Source of the DNA: RGIG3513 sp045658985
GTDB taxonomy: Bacteria; Bacillota; Clostridia; Oscillospirales; Butyricicoccaceae
DNA length: 64,000 nt
Direction of reading: 5' to 3'
Assembly: GCA_045658985.1 (NCBI GenBank)
Contig: JAZOWC010000053.1
Span: forward strand, 1 to 64,000
Below are positions 8,048 to 16,811 of this stretch, in pieces (within the stretch, counting starts at the first letter, position 1; each line of letters starts with the position of its first letter). Both the position numbers and the translations under genes were made by a program. The notes below the pieces were generated by a model. It was given only the letters and a program-made list of their open reading frames with translations. It ran no database searches and was not told the origin of the DNA.

Positions 8048-8075
8048 CGACAAACTGAAAAAGTTATTGTATAAT
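8047..8075 (+). promoter_or_regulatory. Promoter of the M20 peptidase gene
   Basis: TCGACA (8047-8052), 17 nt, TATAAT (8070-8075), about 29 nt before the ATG. Confidence 0.6.
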
Positions 8076-8103
8076 ATTCTAAAAATGTTTTGGAGGAACA
8101 ATT

Positions 8104-9234
8104 ATGCACGATATTATAAAAAAATGGTCGGCAGAAAGTCAGGAAGAACTCAAACAGCTGATATTTGATCTATGCCGTATTCCCGCACCCTCTCACAAAG
8201 AAGAACTCCGTGCGGAGTTCTGCAAAAAATGGCTGGAGAGCAAAGGCGCAGAGGGAGTATATATTGATGAAGCGCTTAACGTTGTATTTCCTTATTGTGA
8301 CAACGGCGGCGAGGTTACGGTTTTTGAGGCGCATATGGACACAGTTTTTCCCGATATGACTCCTTTTGAGGTCAAGGTAGAAGGAGATATCGCCTCTTGC
8401 CCCGGTATCGGCGATGATACAACCAATCTTGCCGAAATGATGATGGCAGTTTCTTTTCTTCTTGAAAATAACATAAAGCCTCAAAACGGCGGTTTGATAT
8501 TTGTATGCAACTCGTGTGAAGAAGGTCTCGGCAACCTCAAAGGCACAAGAGAGATAATGAAAAAGTACGGTGATCGTACAAAAGAGTTCTTTACTTTTGA
8601 CGGCGGTCTGTTCGCAGCTGTCAAGCGAGCCGTTGGCTCACGTAGATTCCGTATTGAGGTCAAAACCGTTGGCGGTCATTCCTATGGTAACTACGGCAAC
8701 CCCAATGCAATCGAGCAGCTGGCACAGCTTATTGTGCAGCTCTACCGTATCAAAGTGCCCACACCTCCCGATACCAAGACCACTATGAATGTAGGTGCTA
8801 TTCAGGGAGGCACTTCTGTCAACACAATCGCTCAGCAGGCAGAGGCTCTGTTTGAGTTCAGATCGGATGACAAAGACTGCCTTGATAATATGCAGAAACA
8901 GTTTGATGCTATTGTAAATGCAGAGCGTGTAAAGGGTAGTGACATTACGGTTGAGATCGTTGGTGAGCGTCCCTGCATGGGCGAGATCGACCCTGTTAAG
9001 CACAAAGCTATTCTTGATAAAGTTGTAAATCTTATGAGCAAATATACCGACAAAGAGATCAGACTCCGTCCCTCGTCTACCGACTGTAACATACCCCTCT
9101 CTATGGGAATCCCTTCTACCTGCATAGGCGGATACAGCGGCGGCGGTGCTCACACCAGAGAGGAATACATAAAGCTCAGCACGCTCACTGTCGGACTCAG
9201 CATAATCACCGAGTGCATCACACTGTCCCTCTGA
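8104..9234 (+). CDS. M20 family metallopeptidase
   Basis: 376-residue cytoplasmic zinc peptidase of the M20 clan (PepT/ArgE/DapE-like). Metal and catalytic motifs are visible: EAHMDTVFPD near residue 80, a GIGDDTTN bridging Asp near 105, NSCEEGLGN with the general-base Glu near 139, and a late GGAHTREE block near the C-terminus. The dimerisation domain lies between about 180 and 290. Substrate is likely a small peptide or acylated amino acid. It is divergent from two amidohydrolases with a shared dyad, suggesting joint use in amide or peptide scavenging. GGAGGA precedes the start. Confidence 0.88.
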   Translation: MHDIIKKWSAESQEELKQLIFDLCRIPAPSHKEELRAEFCKKWLESKGAEGVYIDEALNVVFPYCDNGGEVTVFEAHMDTVFPDMTPFEVKVEGDIASCPGIGDDTTNLAEMMMAVSFLLENNIKPQNGGLIFVCNSCEEGLGNLKGTREIMKKYGDRTKEFFTFDGGLFAAVKRAVGSRRFRIEVKTVGGHSYGNYGNPNAIEQLAQLIVQLYRIKVPTPPDTKTTMNVGAIQGGTSVNTIAQQAEALFEFRSDDKDCLDNMQKQFDAIVNAERVKGSDITVEIVGERPCMGEIDPVKHKAILDKVVNLMSKYTDKEIRLRPSSTDCNIPLSMGIPSTCIGGYSGGGAHTREEYIKLSTLTVGLSIITECITLSL

Positions 9235-9255
9235 TTAATAAAATCTCTATATAAT

Positions 9256-9284
9256 AAAAATGCTGCCCGACGGGCAGCATTTTT
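9256..9284. terminator. Bidirectional terminator
   Basis: AAAAATGCTGCC/GGCAGCATTTTT hairpin with a 5-nt loop between the convergent M20 peptidase and uxaC genes. Confidence 0.85.
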
Positions 9285-9303
9285 ATTATTAATTAGTATA
9301 GTT

Positions 9304-10662
9304 TCAGAGATTTACATTAAGGAGCTTTGCAATGTTTCCGCAGCAGATATCGTATATGAGTTTGTCTGCGCAGCCTTCATAGAACTCACCTTTTTCGATC
9401 CATTCTCCGATTATTGAGCACTGCAGTCTGCGGAAATAATCATGCCGTGCATATGAGAGAAAACTGCGGCTGTCGGTGAGCATACCGAGGAAGGAGCCCA
9501 GATGACCGGTTTCGGCAATGACGTTTATCTGATCTTCGATGCCGCGCTTGTGATCGCAGAACCACCATGCTGTACCCAGACGTACGTTGCGGAAGCTTCC
9601 GCATATGGTGGACAGCTTGCTTGCCATTATGGGATTGAGGTTGTACAGGATTGTCTGGGGCAGTCCGCCGTCTGCTTCGATAGCGTCCAGAATGGAGATG
9701 ACAGCCTGAGCGGGGATCTCGTCGTTGATACAGTCGCCGCCGCTGTCGGCGCCGCACAGCTTGAACAGGGCAGTGCTTGCGTTGCGCTTGACGGCCATAT
9801 GCAGCTGCATAATTATATTGTATTTTTTGTACAGCTTGCCGAGGAATACGTACATATTTCCGAGGAAATCGGAGAGAGCTTTGTTGTCTGCTTTGCCGCC
9901 TGCCAAAACAGTTTTGAGCGCGGCGTCGGCCTGCTCGTTTGTGCCAATGGATGTGGGGAAGCACTCTATGCCTACGTCCGAAATACGGCAGTTGTTCTCA
10001 CAGAAGAACTGCAGGCGCTTTTCTACCGCGGCTTTGTACGAACACAGATCGGTGATCTTGATGCCGCTGCGTTCTTCCAGCAGATTGATATAGTCGCTAT
10101 ATCCGTCTGCGTTGATAAGCAGCAGTTTGTCTGTACGGAAAGAGGGGGCAACCACGGTACTCAGATCGCTGTCTGCGATAAGCTTGTGGTACTCGAGAGT
10201 ATCGCATACGTCATCGGTAGTACCGATGTATCTGACATTGGACATTTCTATAATCTTACGGGGAGAGAGCTGCTTCTGCGCGATAACTCTGTTGGCCTCA
10301 TCCCATATAGCCTTTGCGTTTTCGGGAACTATGGGCAAAGTGATGCCAAAGAACATCTCCAGTTCCATTTTGCTCCATGCATACAGAGGATTGCCTGCGG
10401 CATAGGACAGACACTCAATGTATTTGACAAATTTTTCCTCGTATGACGCATTGCCCGTAATATATTTTTCGTCTACTCCGGCACAGCGCATCAAACGCCA
10501 TTTGTAATGGTCTGCCCCCAGACACATCTCGCCGATATTGGAAAAAACCTTGTCCTCATAAATTTCTTTGGGTACAAGATGGCAGTGGTAGTCTATAATA
10601 GGAAGATCTTTTGCTGCAGCATAAAGCTTTTCGGCAGTATTGCAAGAAAGTAAATATGACAT
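9304..10662 (-). CDS. uxaC: Glucuronate isomerase
   Basis: 452-residue enzyme converting D-glucuronate to D-fructuronate (and galacturonate to tagaturonate), first step of hexuronate use. The metal motif DYHCHL near residue 25 and the closing blocks GTAWWFCDHKRGIEDQ and GMLTDSRSFLSYARHDYFRR are diagnostic of UxaC, and the length is normal. It is divergent from an AraC regulator and its oxidoreductase operon. The usual mates uxuA, kdgK and kdgA are not in this window. Confidence 0.95.
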   Translation of the reverse strand: MSYLLSCNTAEKLYAAAKDLPIIDYHCHLVPKEIYEDKVFSNIGEMCLGADHYKWRLMRCAGVDEKYITGNASYEEKFVKYIECLSYAAGNPLYAWSKMELEMFFGITLPIVPENAKAIWDEANRVIAQKQLSPRKIIEMSNVRYIGTTDDVCDTLEYHKLIADSDLSTVVAPSFRTDKLLLINADGYSDYINLLEERSGIKITDLCSYKAAVEKRLQFFCENNCRISDVGIECFPTSIGTNEQADAALKTVLAGGKADNKALSDFLGNMYVFLGKLYKKYNIIMQLHMAVKRNASTALFKLCGADSGGDCINDEIPAQAVISILDAIEADGGLPQTILYNLNPIMASKLSTICGSFRNVRLGTAWWFCDHKRGIEDQINVIAETGHLGSFLGMLTDSRSFLSYARHDYFRRLQCSIIGEWIEKGEFYEGCADKLIYDICCGNIAKLLNVNL

Positions 10663-10680
10663 ATTTAATCACCCAACATT

Positions 10681-10708
10681 ATTATAACAAAGATTATATG
10701 CAAGTCAA
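10681..10708 (-). promoter_or_regulatory. uxaC promoter
   Basis: Minus strand TTGACT (10703-10708), 16 nt, TATAAT (10681-10686), 19 nt before the start codon. Confidence 0.6.
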
Positions 10709-10730
10709 TTGTTAATATGGCCGTTTTTTA

Positions 10731-10759
10731 TTGCAAAAAGAAAAAAACTGTATTACAAT
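10731..10759 (+). promoter_or_regulatory. Promoter of the AraC-led sugar operon
   Basis: TTGCAA (10731-10736), 17 nt, TACAAT (10754-10759), about 23 nt before the AraC gene and back to back with the uxaC promoter. Confidence 0.6.
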
Positions 10760-10781
10760 AAAGCGGTAAAGAGGTGAGACT

Positions 10782-11603
10782 ATGCAGGCAATAAAAGATT
10801 ATATTCACCCCATAGTGTCCGTTGATCACAAGCTGTACAGAGAACCCCAAAACAAGAGTTTTGTTATTCATGTACATAATGTCAATGAGATACTTTATTT
10901 TATCAGCGGTGATGCCACATATATGGTTGAGGGTACGGAGTACAAGCTTCTCCCGGGTAGTATTATGTTTATGAAACACGGTGAGGCACACGTTCTCAAA
11001 GTGAGATCATCCGTACCATATGAGCGTATTGTCATTCATTGTGCCGATAATTTTTTCTCGGAGGCTGATGAGGGCGCTAAACTACTTGGGGTGCTTGGTC
11101 AGAAACCGCTGGGCATAAACAATTATTTTGATCCCGACCCTGATTTCAAGACCTATATGGTCAACGCAGCAGCCAAGCCTTTTGGGGATGATGAGGCACT
11201 CAATACTCTCAATCTCAAAGCAAATCTGACTGCTCTGCTTGCTATACTTACCGAGAAATACAGAACCAGTACCGGGGATTCTGCTAACGGAAAGAAAAAC
11301 AGCATCAGAGACATCATCGAGTATATCAATACCAATCTGTACACCAATCTGACGCTTGACAGTATATGTGCCAAGTTTATTATCAATAAGTCTCAGATCA
11401 ATCGTTTGTTCAAAGAAATTACCGGTTCGACGGTATGGGAATACGTTATCCTCAAGAGGCTTGTTGCCGCAAAACAGCTTATCAAGGATGGAGTAAAAGC
11501 CAGTGCTGCCGCAGAAATGACCGGATTCAGAGATTATTCGAATTTTTACAGAGCGTACAAGACTCATTTTGGCATTTCGCCCAAATCAGACGGAAAACGA
11601 TAA
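10782..11603 (+). CDS. AraC-family regulator with N-terminal cupin
   Basis: 273-residue transcription factor. Residues about 20-90 form a cupin-like sensor (NVNEILYFISGDATYMVEG, then GSIMFMKHGEAHV). Residues about 175-270 form two helix-turn-helix motifs, including LTLDSICAKFIINKSQINRLFKEITG and FRDYSNFYRAYKTHFGISP. It begins the operon of SDR, TIM-barrel and MocA genes and is divergent from uxaC, so it probably senses a sugar acid or glycoside and controls both units. The SDR start lies 40 nt beyond its stop. Confidence 0.88.
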   Translation: MQAIKDYIHPIVSVDHKLYREPQNKSFVIHVHNVNEILYFISGDATYMVEGTEYKLLPGSIMFMKHGEAHVLKVRSSVPYERIVIHCADNFFSEADEGAKLLGVLGQKPLGINNYFDPDPDFKTYMVNAAAKPFGDDEALNTLNLKANLTALLAILTEKYRTSTGDSANGKKNSIRDIIEYINTNLYTNLTLDSICAKFIINKSQINRLFKEITGSTVWEYVILKRLVAAKQLIKDGVKASAAAEMTGFRDYSNFYRAYKTHFGISPKSDGKR

Positions 11604-11643
11604 AAAACATACAACTATCAGAATACGAAAGGCAGAGTTAATT

Positions 11644-12468
11644 ATGAGAGATCTTGCTGTAGTTACAGGCGCAGGAGGAGTACTGTGCTCTATGTTTGCC
11701 AAAGCCCTCGCCAAGCAGGGATATGCGGTAGCTTTGCTTAACCGCAGTGAAGAAAATGCAAAAAAAGTAGCAGATGAGATCGTAGCCGCAGGCGGCGTTG
11801 CCAAAAGCTACAAAGTCGACGTGCTTGACAAAGAAGGACTCCTGAAGGTCAAGGCTGAGATCAACCGTGAGTTTGGCAAATGCAAGCTGCTAATCAACGG
11901 CGCAGGCGGCAATAACAAGCTTGCACAGACCGCTCATGAGGAGTTTGAGGCAGGAGATGAGTCTGCAACCGATATACAGACATTTTTCAATATGGACAAG
12001 TCGGGATTCTCGGCTTGCTTTGACCTCAATATTCTGGGAACATTTCTGCCCACACAGGTTTTTGCCGTAGATATGATAGGAGAGACGGGCTGCAGCATAA
12101 TCAATATCTCCTCTATGAATGCATACCGTCCTCTTACCAAGATTCCCGCATACAGCGGCGCCAAAGCTGCCGTCGGCAACCTTACCCAGTGGCTTGCGGT
12201 TCATTTTGCAAAGCAGGGCATCAGGGTCAATGCGATTGCACCCGGATTCTTTGTCACCAAGCAGAACAAAGACCTGCTTTTTGACAGTGAAGGCAAACCT
12301 ACCGCACGCACCGAGAAGATTCTCCGTGCTACCCCTATGGGACGTTTTGGAGAGGCAGAGGAGCTTATCGGTACACTTCTGTGGTTGGCTGACAGCAAAG
12401 CTTCGGGATTTGTAACCGGCGTCACCATTCCCGTGGATGGAGGATTCTCCGCATATTCGGGAGTATAA
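11644..12468 (+). CDS. SDR oxidoreductase, D-mannonate oxidoreductase-like
   Basis: 274-residue NAD(P)-dependent short-chain dehydrogenase. It has the cofactor motif TGAGGVLCSMFA near residue 8, a catalytic Ser/Tyr/Lys set in ISSMNA and YSGAKAA, and an insertion before the active site. The form GFFVTKQNKDLL with the end TIPVDGGFSAYSGV is typical of the SDR-type fructuronate reductases (UxuB of Firmicutes), which reduce D-fructuronate to D-mannonate. The uxaC gene next door fits that reaction. The start at 11644 is chosen because homology begins there; a longer in-frame start overlaps the AraC gene. A 3-keto-glycoside reductase role is the alternative. Confidence 0.78.
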   Translation: MRDLAVVTGAGGVLCSMFAKALAKQGYAVALLNRSEENAKKVADEIVAAGGVAKSYKVDVLDKEGLLKVKAEINREFGKCKLLINGAGGNNKLAQTAHEEFEAGDESATDIQTFFNMDKSGFSACFDLNILGTFLPTQVFAVDMIGETGCSIINISSMNAYRPLTKIPAYSGAKAAVGNLTQWLAVHFAKQGIRVNAIAPGFFVTKQNKDLLFDSEGKPTARTEKILRATPMGRFGEAEELIGTLLWLADSKASGFVTGVTIPVDGGFSAYSGV

Positions 12469-12479
12469 CGGAGGCACGG

Positions 12480-13304
12480 ATGAATATCACTATTAATGCC
12501 TTTGCGGACGAGGCAGGCAGAACGCTTGCAGAGCAGATAGAGGCCATGAAAGAAAACTCGGTCAGCGGTATGGAAATACGCGGTGTAGACGGAGAGAATA
12601 TTTCAAAAATATCAATCGCCAAGGCTAAAGAAATAAAAAAAGCTATGGATGACAACGGACTGCGCGTCTGGTCAATAGGCTCGCCTACGGGCAAAATCAA
12701 GATTACCGATCCCTTTGAGGCGCATTTTGATGAGTTTAAGCATATGCTTGAGCTTGCGCATATTCTTGGCGCTGACAAATTCCGACTGTTCAGCTTTTAT
12801 GGCTGCGATGCCGGCGGCTATAGGGATACGGTAATGGAGAAGCTTAATCTGTTCTGTGACGCGGCAGAGGGGAGCGGAGTACTCCTTTGCCACGAGAACG
12901 AAAAGGATATATACGGCGAAAAAGCCGCGCAATGTCTGGAAATAGTCAAATATGTACCGCGCATGGGCGTAATTTTTGATCCTGCCAACTATGTACAGAG
13001 CGGTCAGGATACTATGGAGGCATGGAATATGCTTGCGCCTTATGTGACATATATGCATATCAAGGATGCTTTGCCTGATGGCAGGGTCGTACCTGCAGGC
13101 AAAGGTGCGGGTAATCTTGAGTATATACTCAGAGAGTTCATCAAAGGTGGAGGCAAGCATATAACTATAGAGCCTCACCTTACTGTTTTTGACGGATTTG
13201 AGGCACTGGAAGCTGAAAAAACGACACAAATGGATTATACATACAGCAGCAAGAAAGAGGCATTTGCTGCGGCTGTTTCGGCAGCAAGAGCGCTTATTGT
13301 ATAA
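12480..13304 (+). CDS. Sugar isomerase/epimerase, xylose-isomerase-like TIM barrel
   Basis: 274-residue single-domain TIM barrel of the AP endonuclease 2 / xylose isomerase-like superfamily. All four metal-ligand strands are visible: CHENEKD near residue 140, FDPANYV near 166, HIKDA near 194 and IEPHL near 227, so it should be active with a divalent metal. Relatives isomerise, epimerise or eliminate on keto sugars, and in C-glycoside cleavage systems a related barrel performs the elimination. It starts 11 nt after the SDR stop, with GGAGG upstream. Exact substrate is unknown. Confidence 0.82.
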   Translation: MNITINAFADEAGRTLAEQIEAMKENSVSGMEIRGVDGENISKISIAKAKEIKKAMDDNGLRVWSIGSPTGKIKITDPFEAHFDEFKHMLELAHILGADKFRLFSFYGCDAGGYRDTVMEKLNLFCDAAEGSGVLLCHENEKDIYGEKAAQCLEIVKYVPRMGVIFDPANYVQSGQDTMEAWNMLAPYVTYMHIKDALPDGRVVPAGKGAGNLEYILREFIKGGGKHITIEPHLTVFDGFEALEAEKTTQMDYTYSSKKEAFAAAVSAARALIV

Positions 13305-13323
13305 GCGGAAAGGAGCATACACT

Positions 13324-14508
13324 ATGGACAAGATCAGAATGGGTATTCTCGGCATCGGCAATCAGGGCAGTGGATTTGTCAGACGTTTTTGTGACGGAGA
13401 GTTCCCTGAGGTTGATATAGTTGCGGTTGCCGATATCAAGCCCGAGAGGGAAGCATGGCTCAAAGAAAAATACCCCAATGCCGATATCAAGTTCTTCCAT
13501 GACGGCGCAGCTATGATGGACAGCGGAATGCTTGATTCCGTGCTGATTGCCGTTCCGCACTATGACCATCCCAAATACGTGATGATGGCTCTGGACAAGG
13601 GACTTCACGTCCTCTGCGAGAAGCCTGCAGGCGTATATACAAAGCAGGTTCGCGAGATGAACGAAGCTGCGGCAAAAAGTGACAAAACTTTTGCTATGAT
13701 GTTTAATCAGCGCACCGATCATGTGTTCAGAAAAATGCGTGAGATAGTTGTGAGCGGGGAGATGGGCGCAATCAAGCGTACCAACTGGATAATCACCAAC
13801 TGGTATCGTTCCCAGCGCTATTACGATTCGGGAGCATGGCGTGCAACCTGGAGCGGCGAGGGCGGCGGAGTTCTGCTCAATCAGTGTCCGCACAATCTTG
13901 ACCTTTGGCAGTGGATATGCGGTATGCCCAGCAAAATCGATGCCAAAATGCACTTTGGCAAATGGCACGATATTGAGGTAGAAGATGACGTTACCGCATA
14001 TGTGGAATATCCCAACGGCGCAACGGGCGTGTTTATTACTTCGACCGGTGATGCACCGGGCACCAACCGTTTTGAGATCACTCTTGAAAAAGGCAAGCTT
14101 GTTGCCGAAGACGGAAAGCTCTACAAGTGGGAACTGCCCGAAAACGAGCGGACCTACTGCGTGCGTCCCGATGCCAAAGTGTACGGATGCCCCGATCCGG
14201 TATTTACCGAAGTCGAGACTGACGGACTCTCTCTGCAGCACACGGGCGTGGTCAACGCCTTTGCCGCTCATATTCTCCGCGGAACTCCGCTGATTGCAGG
14301 CGGTGAGGAGGGCATTAACGGACTGACCATATCCAATGCTATGCATCTTTCTGCATGGTTGGGCAAGACCGTTGAACTGCCTCTGGACGAGGATCTGTTT
14401 TATAACGAGCTGATGAAGCGGGTTGCAACCTCTCGCCGCAAGGAGAATGCAGAGGAGTTTGTTGCGGATACCACCGGAAGCTATAATACCGGCTCGGACA
14501 AAAAGTAA
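13324..14508 (+). CDS. Gfo/Idh/MocA oxidoreductase (copy 1)
   Basis: 394-residue NAD(P)-dependent sugar oxidoreductase. N-terminal Rossmann motif GILGIGNQGSG, the family motif CEKPAG (catalytic Lys) near residue 100, and the substrate-domain segment WSGEGGGVLLNQ followed by PHNLDLWQW with the catalytic His. Relatives oxidise myo-inositol, glucosides at C3, or reduce sugar ketones. The start at 13324 has AAAGGAG upstream; the frame extends further but overlaps the preceding gene without support. A second, clearly paralogous gene begins 1 nt after its stop. Confidence 0.87.
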   Translation: MDKIRMGILGIGNQGSGFVRRFCDGEFPEVDIVAVADIKPEREAWLKEKYPNADIKFFHDGAAMMDSGMLDSVLIAVPHYDHPKYVMMALDKGLHVLCEKPAGVYTKQVREMNEAAAKSDKTFAMMFNQRTDHVFRKMREIVVSGEMGAIKRTNWIITNWYRSQRYYDSGAWRATWSGEGGGVLLNQCPHNLDLWQWICGMPSKIDAKMHFGKWHDIEVEDDVTAYVEYPNGATGVFITSTGDAPGTNRFEITLEKGKLVAEDGKLYKWELPENERTYCVRPDAKVYGCPDPVFTEVETDGLSLQHTGVVNAFAAHILRGTPLIAGGEEGINGLTISNAMHLSAWLGKTVELPLDEDLFYNELMKRVATSRRKENAEEFVADTTGSYNTGSDKK

Positions 14509-14509
14509 T

Positions 14510-15679
14510 ATGGATGAGATCAGAGTAGGAATTGTGGGCATAGGCAATATGGGCGGAGCCCATGCCAATTGCGTATGCAGCGGTCAGGTGAATGGGATGC
14601 GTCTGACGGCTTTGTGTGATATTAGTGCCGAAAAGCGCGATATTCTCAAAGCAGATTTTCCTGATATTCCGGTATTCGCAACCCATACTGAGCTGATCGC
14701 GAGCGGACTGTGTGATGCTGTTATCGTATCCTCGCCTCACGCCTTTCACCCCATTGTGGCAGAGGATGCCCTCAACGCAGGACTGCACGTGCTTACCGAG
14801 AAGCCTGCGGCTGTAAAAGCCTCCGATGCTGAAAGAACGGCCGAGACCGCTCGTAAAAGCGGGAAGATTTTTGCCATCATGTTTAATCAGCGCACCAATC
14901 CTGTTTTCAGAAAAGCACGGGAGATCGTTCAAAGCGGTGCACTTGGTGAGCCAAAGCGGCTTGTATGGATAATCACCAACTGGTACCGAACACAGAGTTA
15001 TTACAACTCGGGTGGCTGGCGAGCCACGTGGAGCGGTGAAGGCGGCGGTGTCCTGCTTAATCAGGCACCTCATAATCTTGATCTTTGGCAATGGATATTC
15101 GGTATGCCCAAGCGCATCAGAGCTTTTTGCTATAATGCCAAGTGGCACAATATAGAGGTTGAGGACGACGCTACCATTTATGCCGAGTACGAAAACGGCG
15201 CAACAGCCACGTTCATCACATCAACAGGTGAGTATCCGGGAACCAACCGTCTTGAGATTACCGGAGATCTCGGCAAGCTGGTCATAGAGGACGGGCACCT
15301 CAAGTGGTGGAGACTCGGTGAGCACGAGAGAGAGTTCTGTTTTACCGCAGAACAGGGATTTTATAAGCCGGGTACAGAGTATGTGGATATTGTTCCCGAG
15401 GAACCTGAGACAGCTCACAAAGGCGTTTTGCAGGCATTTGCTGACGCTATCCTGCATGGAGGGGAGCTTGTGGCAAAGGGTGAAGAGGGAGTCTGCGAGC
15501 TTACTCTGTCCAATGCGGCCTATCTGTCCTCGTGGACAGACAGCTGGGTAGAACTGCCTCTTGATCATCAAGCTTTTGCAAGTGAGTTGGACAAGCGGAT
15601 AGAGTTGTCATCTCAGCATGACTGTAAGACCGAACAAATGTCAAAAAATTACAACGAGCGCTGGAGCGTTCGTTGGTAA
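14510..15679 (+). CDS. Gfo/Idh/MocA oxidoreductase (copy 2)
   Basis: 389-residue paralog of the preceding gene, sharing TNWYR, WRATWSGEGGGVLLNQ and PHNLDLWQWI. Rossmann motif GIVGIGNMGGAH, catalytic EKPA. It starts 1 nt after copy 1 (TAATATG), so translation is probably coupled. The pair may act as successive oxidation and reduction steps on one sugar, or on two sugars. The C-terminal 30 residues are more charged than in copy 1. Confidence 0.87.
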   Translation: MDEIRVGIVGIGNMGGAHANCVCSGQVNGMRLTALCDISAEKRDILKADFPDIPVFATHTELIASGLCDAVIVSSPHAFHPIVAEDALNAGLHVLTEKPAAVKASDAERTAETARKSGKIFAIMFNQRTNPVFRKAREIVQSGALGEPKRLVWIITNWYRTQSYYNSGGWRATWSGEGGGVLLNQAPHNLDLWQWIFGMPKRIRAFCYNAKWHNIEVEDDATIYAEYENGATATFITSTGEYPGTNRLEITGDLGKLVIEDGHLKWWRLGEHEREFCFTAEQGFYKPGTEYVDIVPEEPETAHKGVLQAFADAILHGGELVAKGEEGVCELTLSNAAYLSSWTDSWVELPLDHQAFASELDKRIELSSQHDCKTEQMSKNYNERWSVRW

Positions 15680-15700
15680 ATAATACAAGGAGATAATATT

Positions 15701-16150
15701 ATGGAACATTCTATCAAAGCAGCAGAGTATTTTATTCAGGGATACAATTGCGCACAGGCTGTATATATGGCTTTTGCGGACGTCACCGGAGAGACAGAAC
15801 TCGATGCAGCAAAAGCATCCTCATCCTTCGGCGGAGGAATCGGTGGACTCAGAGAGGTATGCGGAGCATTCGGCGGCCTGACAATGGTTGTGGGCAAACT
15901 TTACGGATATACCGATCCCAAAGACGATGCCGCAAAGAAAAAAGTATACGGCATCGTTCAGTCTATGGCCGAAAAATTCAAGGCAGAGGCACAGAGTGTT
16001 ATATGCCGCGAGATCCTCAAAGTCCCCGCAGAGGGTATCACACTTCGCCCCGAAGAAGAAAAGTATTATAATATCAGACCCTGCGCAAGAATGGTAATGC
16101 TGGCATCTCGTATCCTCGATGAGTATATCGCACAGAATCCCGTAAAATAA
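15701..16150 (+). CDS. C_GCAxxG_C_C family redox protein
   Basis: 149-residue protein of the Cys-rich family named for its motif. Visible are YNCAQAVYMAF near residue 15, EVCGAFGG near 52, CREIL near 107 and RPCARMV near 128, giving four spaced cysteines that could hold a metal cluster. Members are common in anaerobes beside redox enzymes; the function is not settled. It follows the MocA pair by 21 nt with an AAGGAGA site and closes the operon, so it may serve electron balance in the sugar pathway. Confidence 0.85.
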   Translation: MEHSIKAAEYFIQGYNCAQAVYMAFADVTGETELDAAKASSSFGGGIGGLREVCGAFGGLTMVVGKLYGYTDPKDDAAKKKVYGIVQSMAEKFKAEAQSVICREILKVPAEGITLRPEEEKYYNIRPCARMVMLASRILDEYIAQNPVK

Positions 16151-16154
16151 AACA

Positions 16155-16186
16155 AAAAGACCAAGAACATCGGTTCTTGGTCTTTT
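16155..16186. terminator. Bidirectional terminator
   Basis: AAAAGACCAAGAAC/GTTCTTGGTCTTTT, a perfect 14-bp stem with a 4-nt loop and T-run, between the sugar operon and ppa. Confidence 0.9.
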
Positions 16187-16198
16187 TTATCATTAAGT

Positions 16199-16732
16199 TT
16201 ATCTGCAGAAGGTGTCGATGTATCTGTCCAAAGCTTCCTGTATGACTGTTACTGCAGCATCTCTGCCGCTTACGTCACCTGCCATGGCTTCTTTGCCCTC
16301 GAGAGCTTTGTACACGGTAAAGAAGTGAGCCATCTCGGTGAATATGTGCTCGGGCAGCTCGTGAATGTCCTTGTAAATATTGTAGGTAGGATCGGCAAAG
16401 GGGATGGCAATGATCTTTTCGTCGTTTCTGCCGCCGTCCAGCATGGATATATATCCAATGGGATAACATCTGACCAGTGTGAGGGGCTCAATAGCCTCAG
16501 AACACAGTACGAGCACGTCCAGAGGGTCGTTGTCATCACCGTAAGAACGGGGGATAAAGCCGTAGTTTGCAGGATAGTGAGTAGATGTATACAGAACACG
16601 GTCAAGCATCAGCATACCGGTTTCTTTGTCCAGCTCGTATTTCTTTTTGCTGCCTTTGGAGATTTCAACAACTGCAACAAAATCGGTGGGAGTAATTCTT
16701 TTGTGATTGATATCATGCCAGATATTGCTCAT
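16199..16732 (-). CDS. ppa: Inorganic pyrophosphatase, family I
   Basis: 177-residue soluble enzyme hydrolysing PPi to phosphate. The family signature is clear: KKYELDKETG near residue 30, YPANYGFIP near 54, and the metal-binding DDNDPLDVLV near 66. Family I is less usual than family II in Clostridia but well represented in gut lineages. AAAGGACG precedes the start; the gene stands alone. Confidence 0.95.
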   Translation of the reverse strand: MSNIWHDINHKRITPTDFVAVVEISKGSKKKYELDKETGMLMLDRVLYTSTHYPANYGFIPRSYGDDNDPLDVLVLCSEAIEPLTLVRCYPIGYISMLDGGRNDEKIIAIPFADPTYNIYKDIHELPEHIFTEMAHFFTVYKALEGKEAMAGDVSGRDAAVTVIQEALDRYIDTFCR

Positions 16733-16764
16733 ATCATAAACGTCCTTTCGTTTTATACATTTAT

Positions 16765-16793
16765 ATTTTAAAGGATTCTTCTGAATAAATCAA
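16765..16793 (-). promoter_or_regulatory. ppa promoter
   Basis: Minus strand TTGATT (16788-16793), 17 nt, TAAAAT (16765-16770), 33 nt before the start codon. Confidence 0.5.
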
Positions 16794-16811
16794 TACTTTT
16801 TTGGTTAATAT

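Noticed and set aside
9502..10446. 314-codon frame opposite uxaC
   Set aside because: Shadow of the third-codon bias in uxaC; no motif and no ribosome site.
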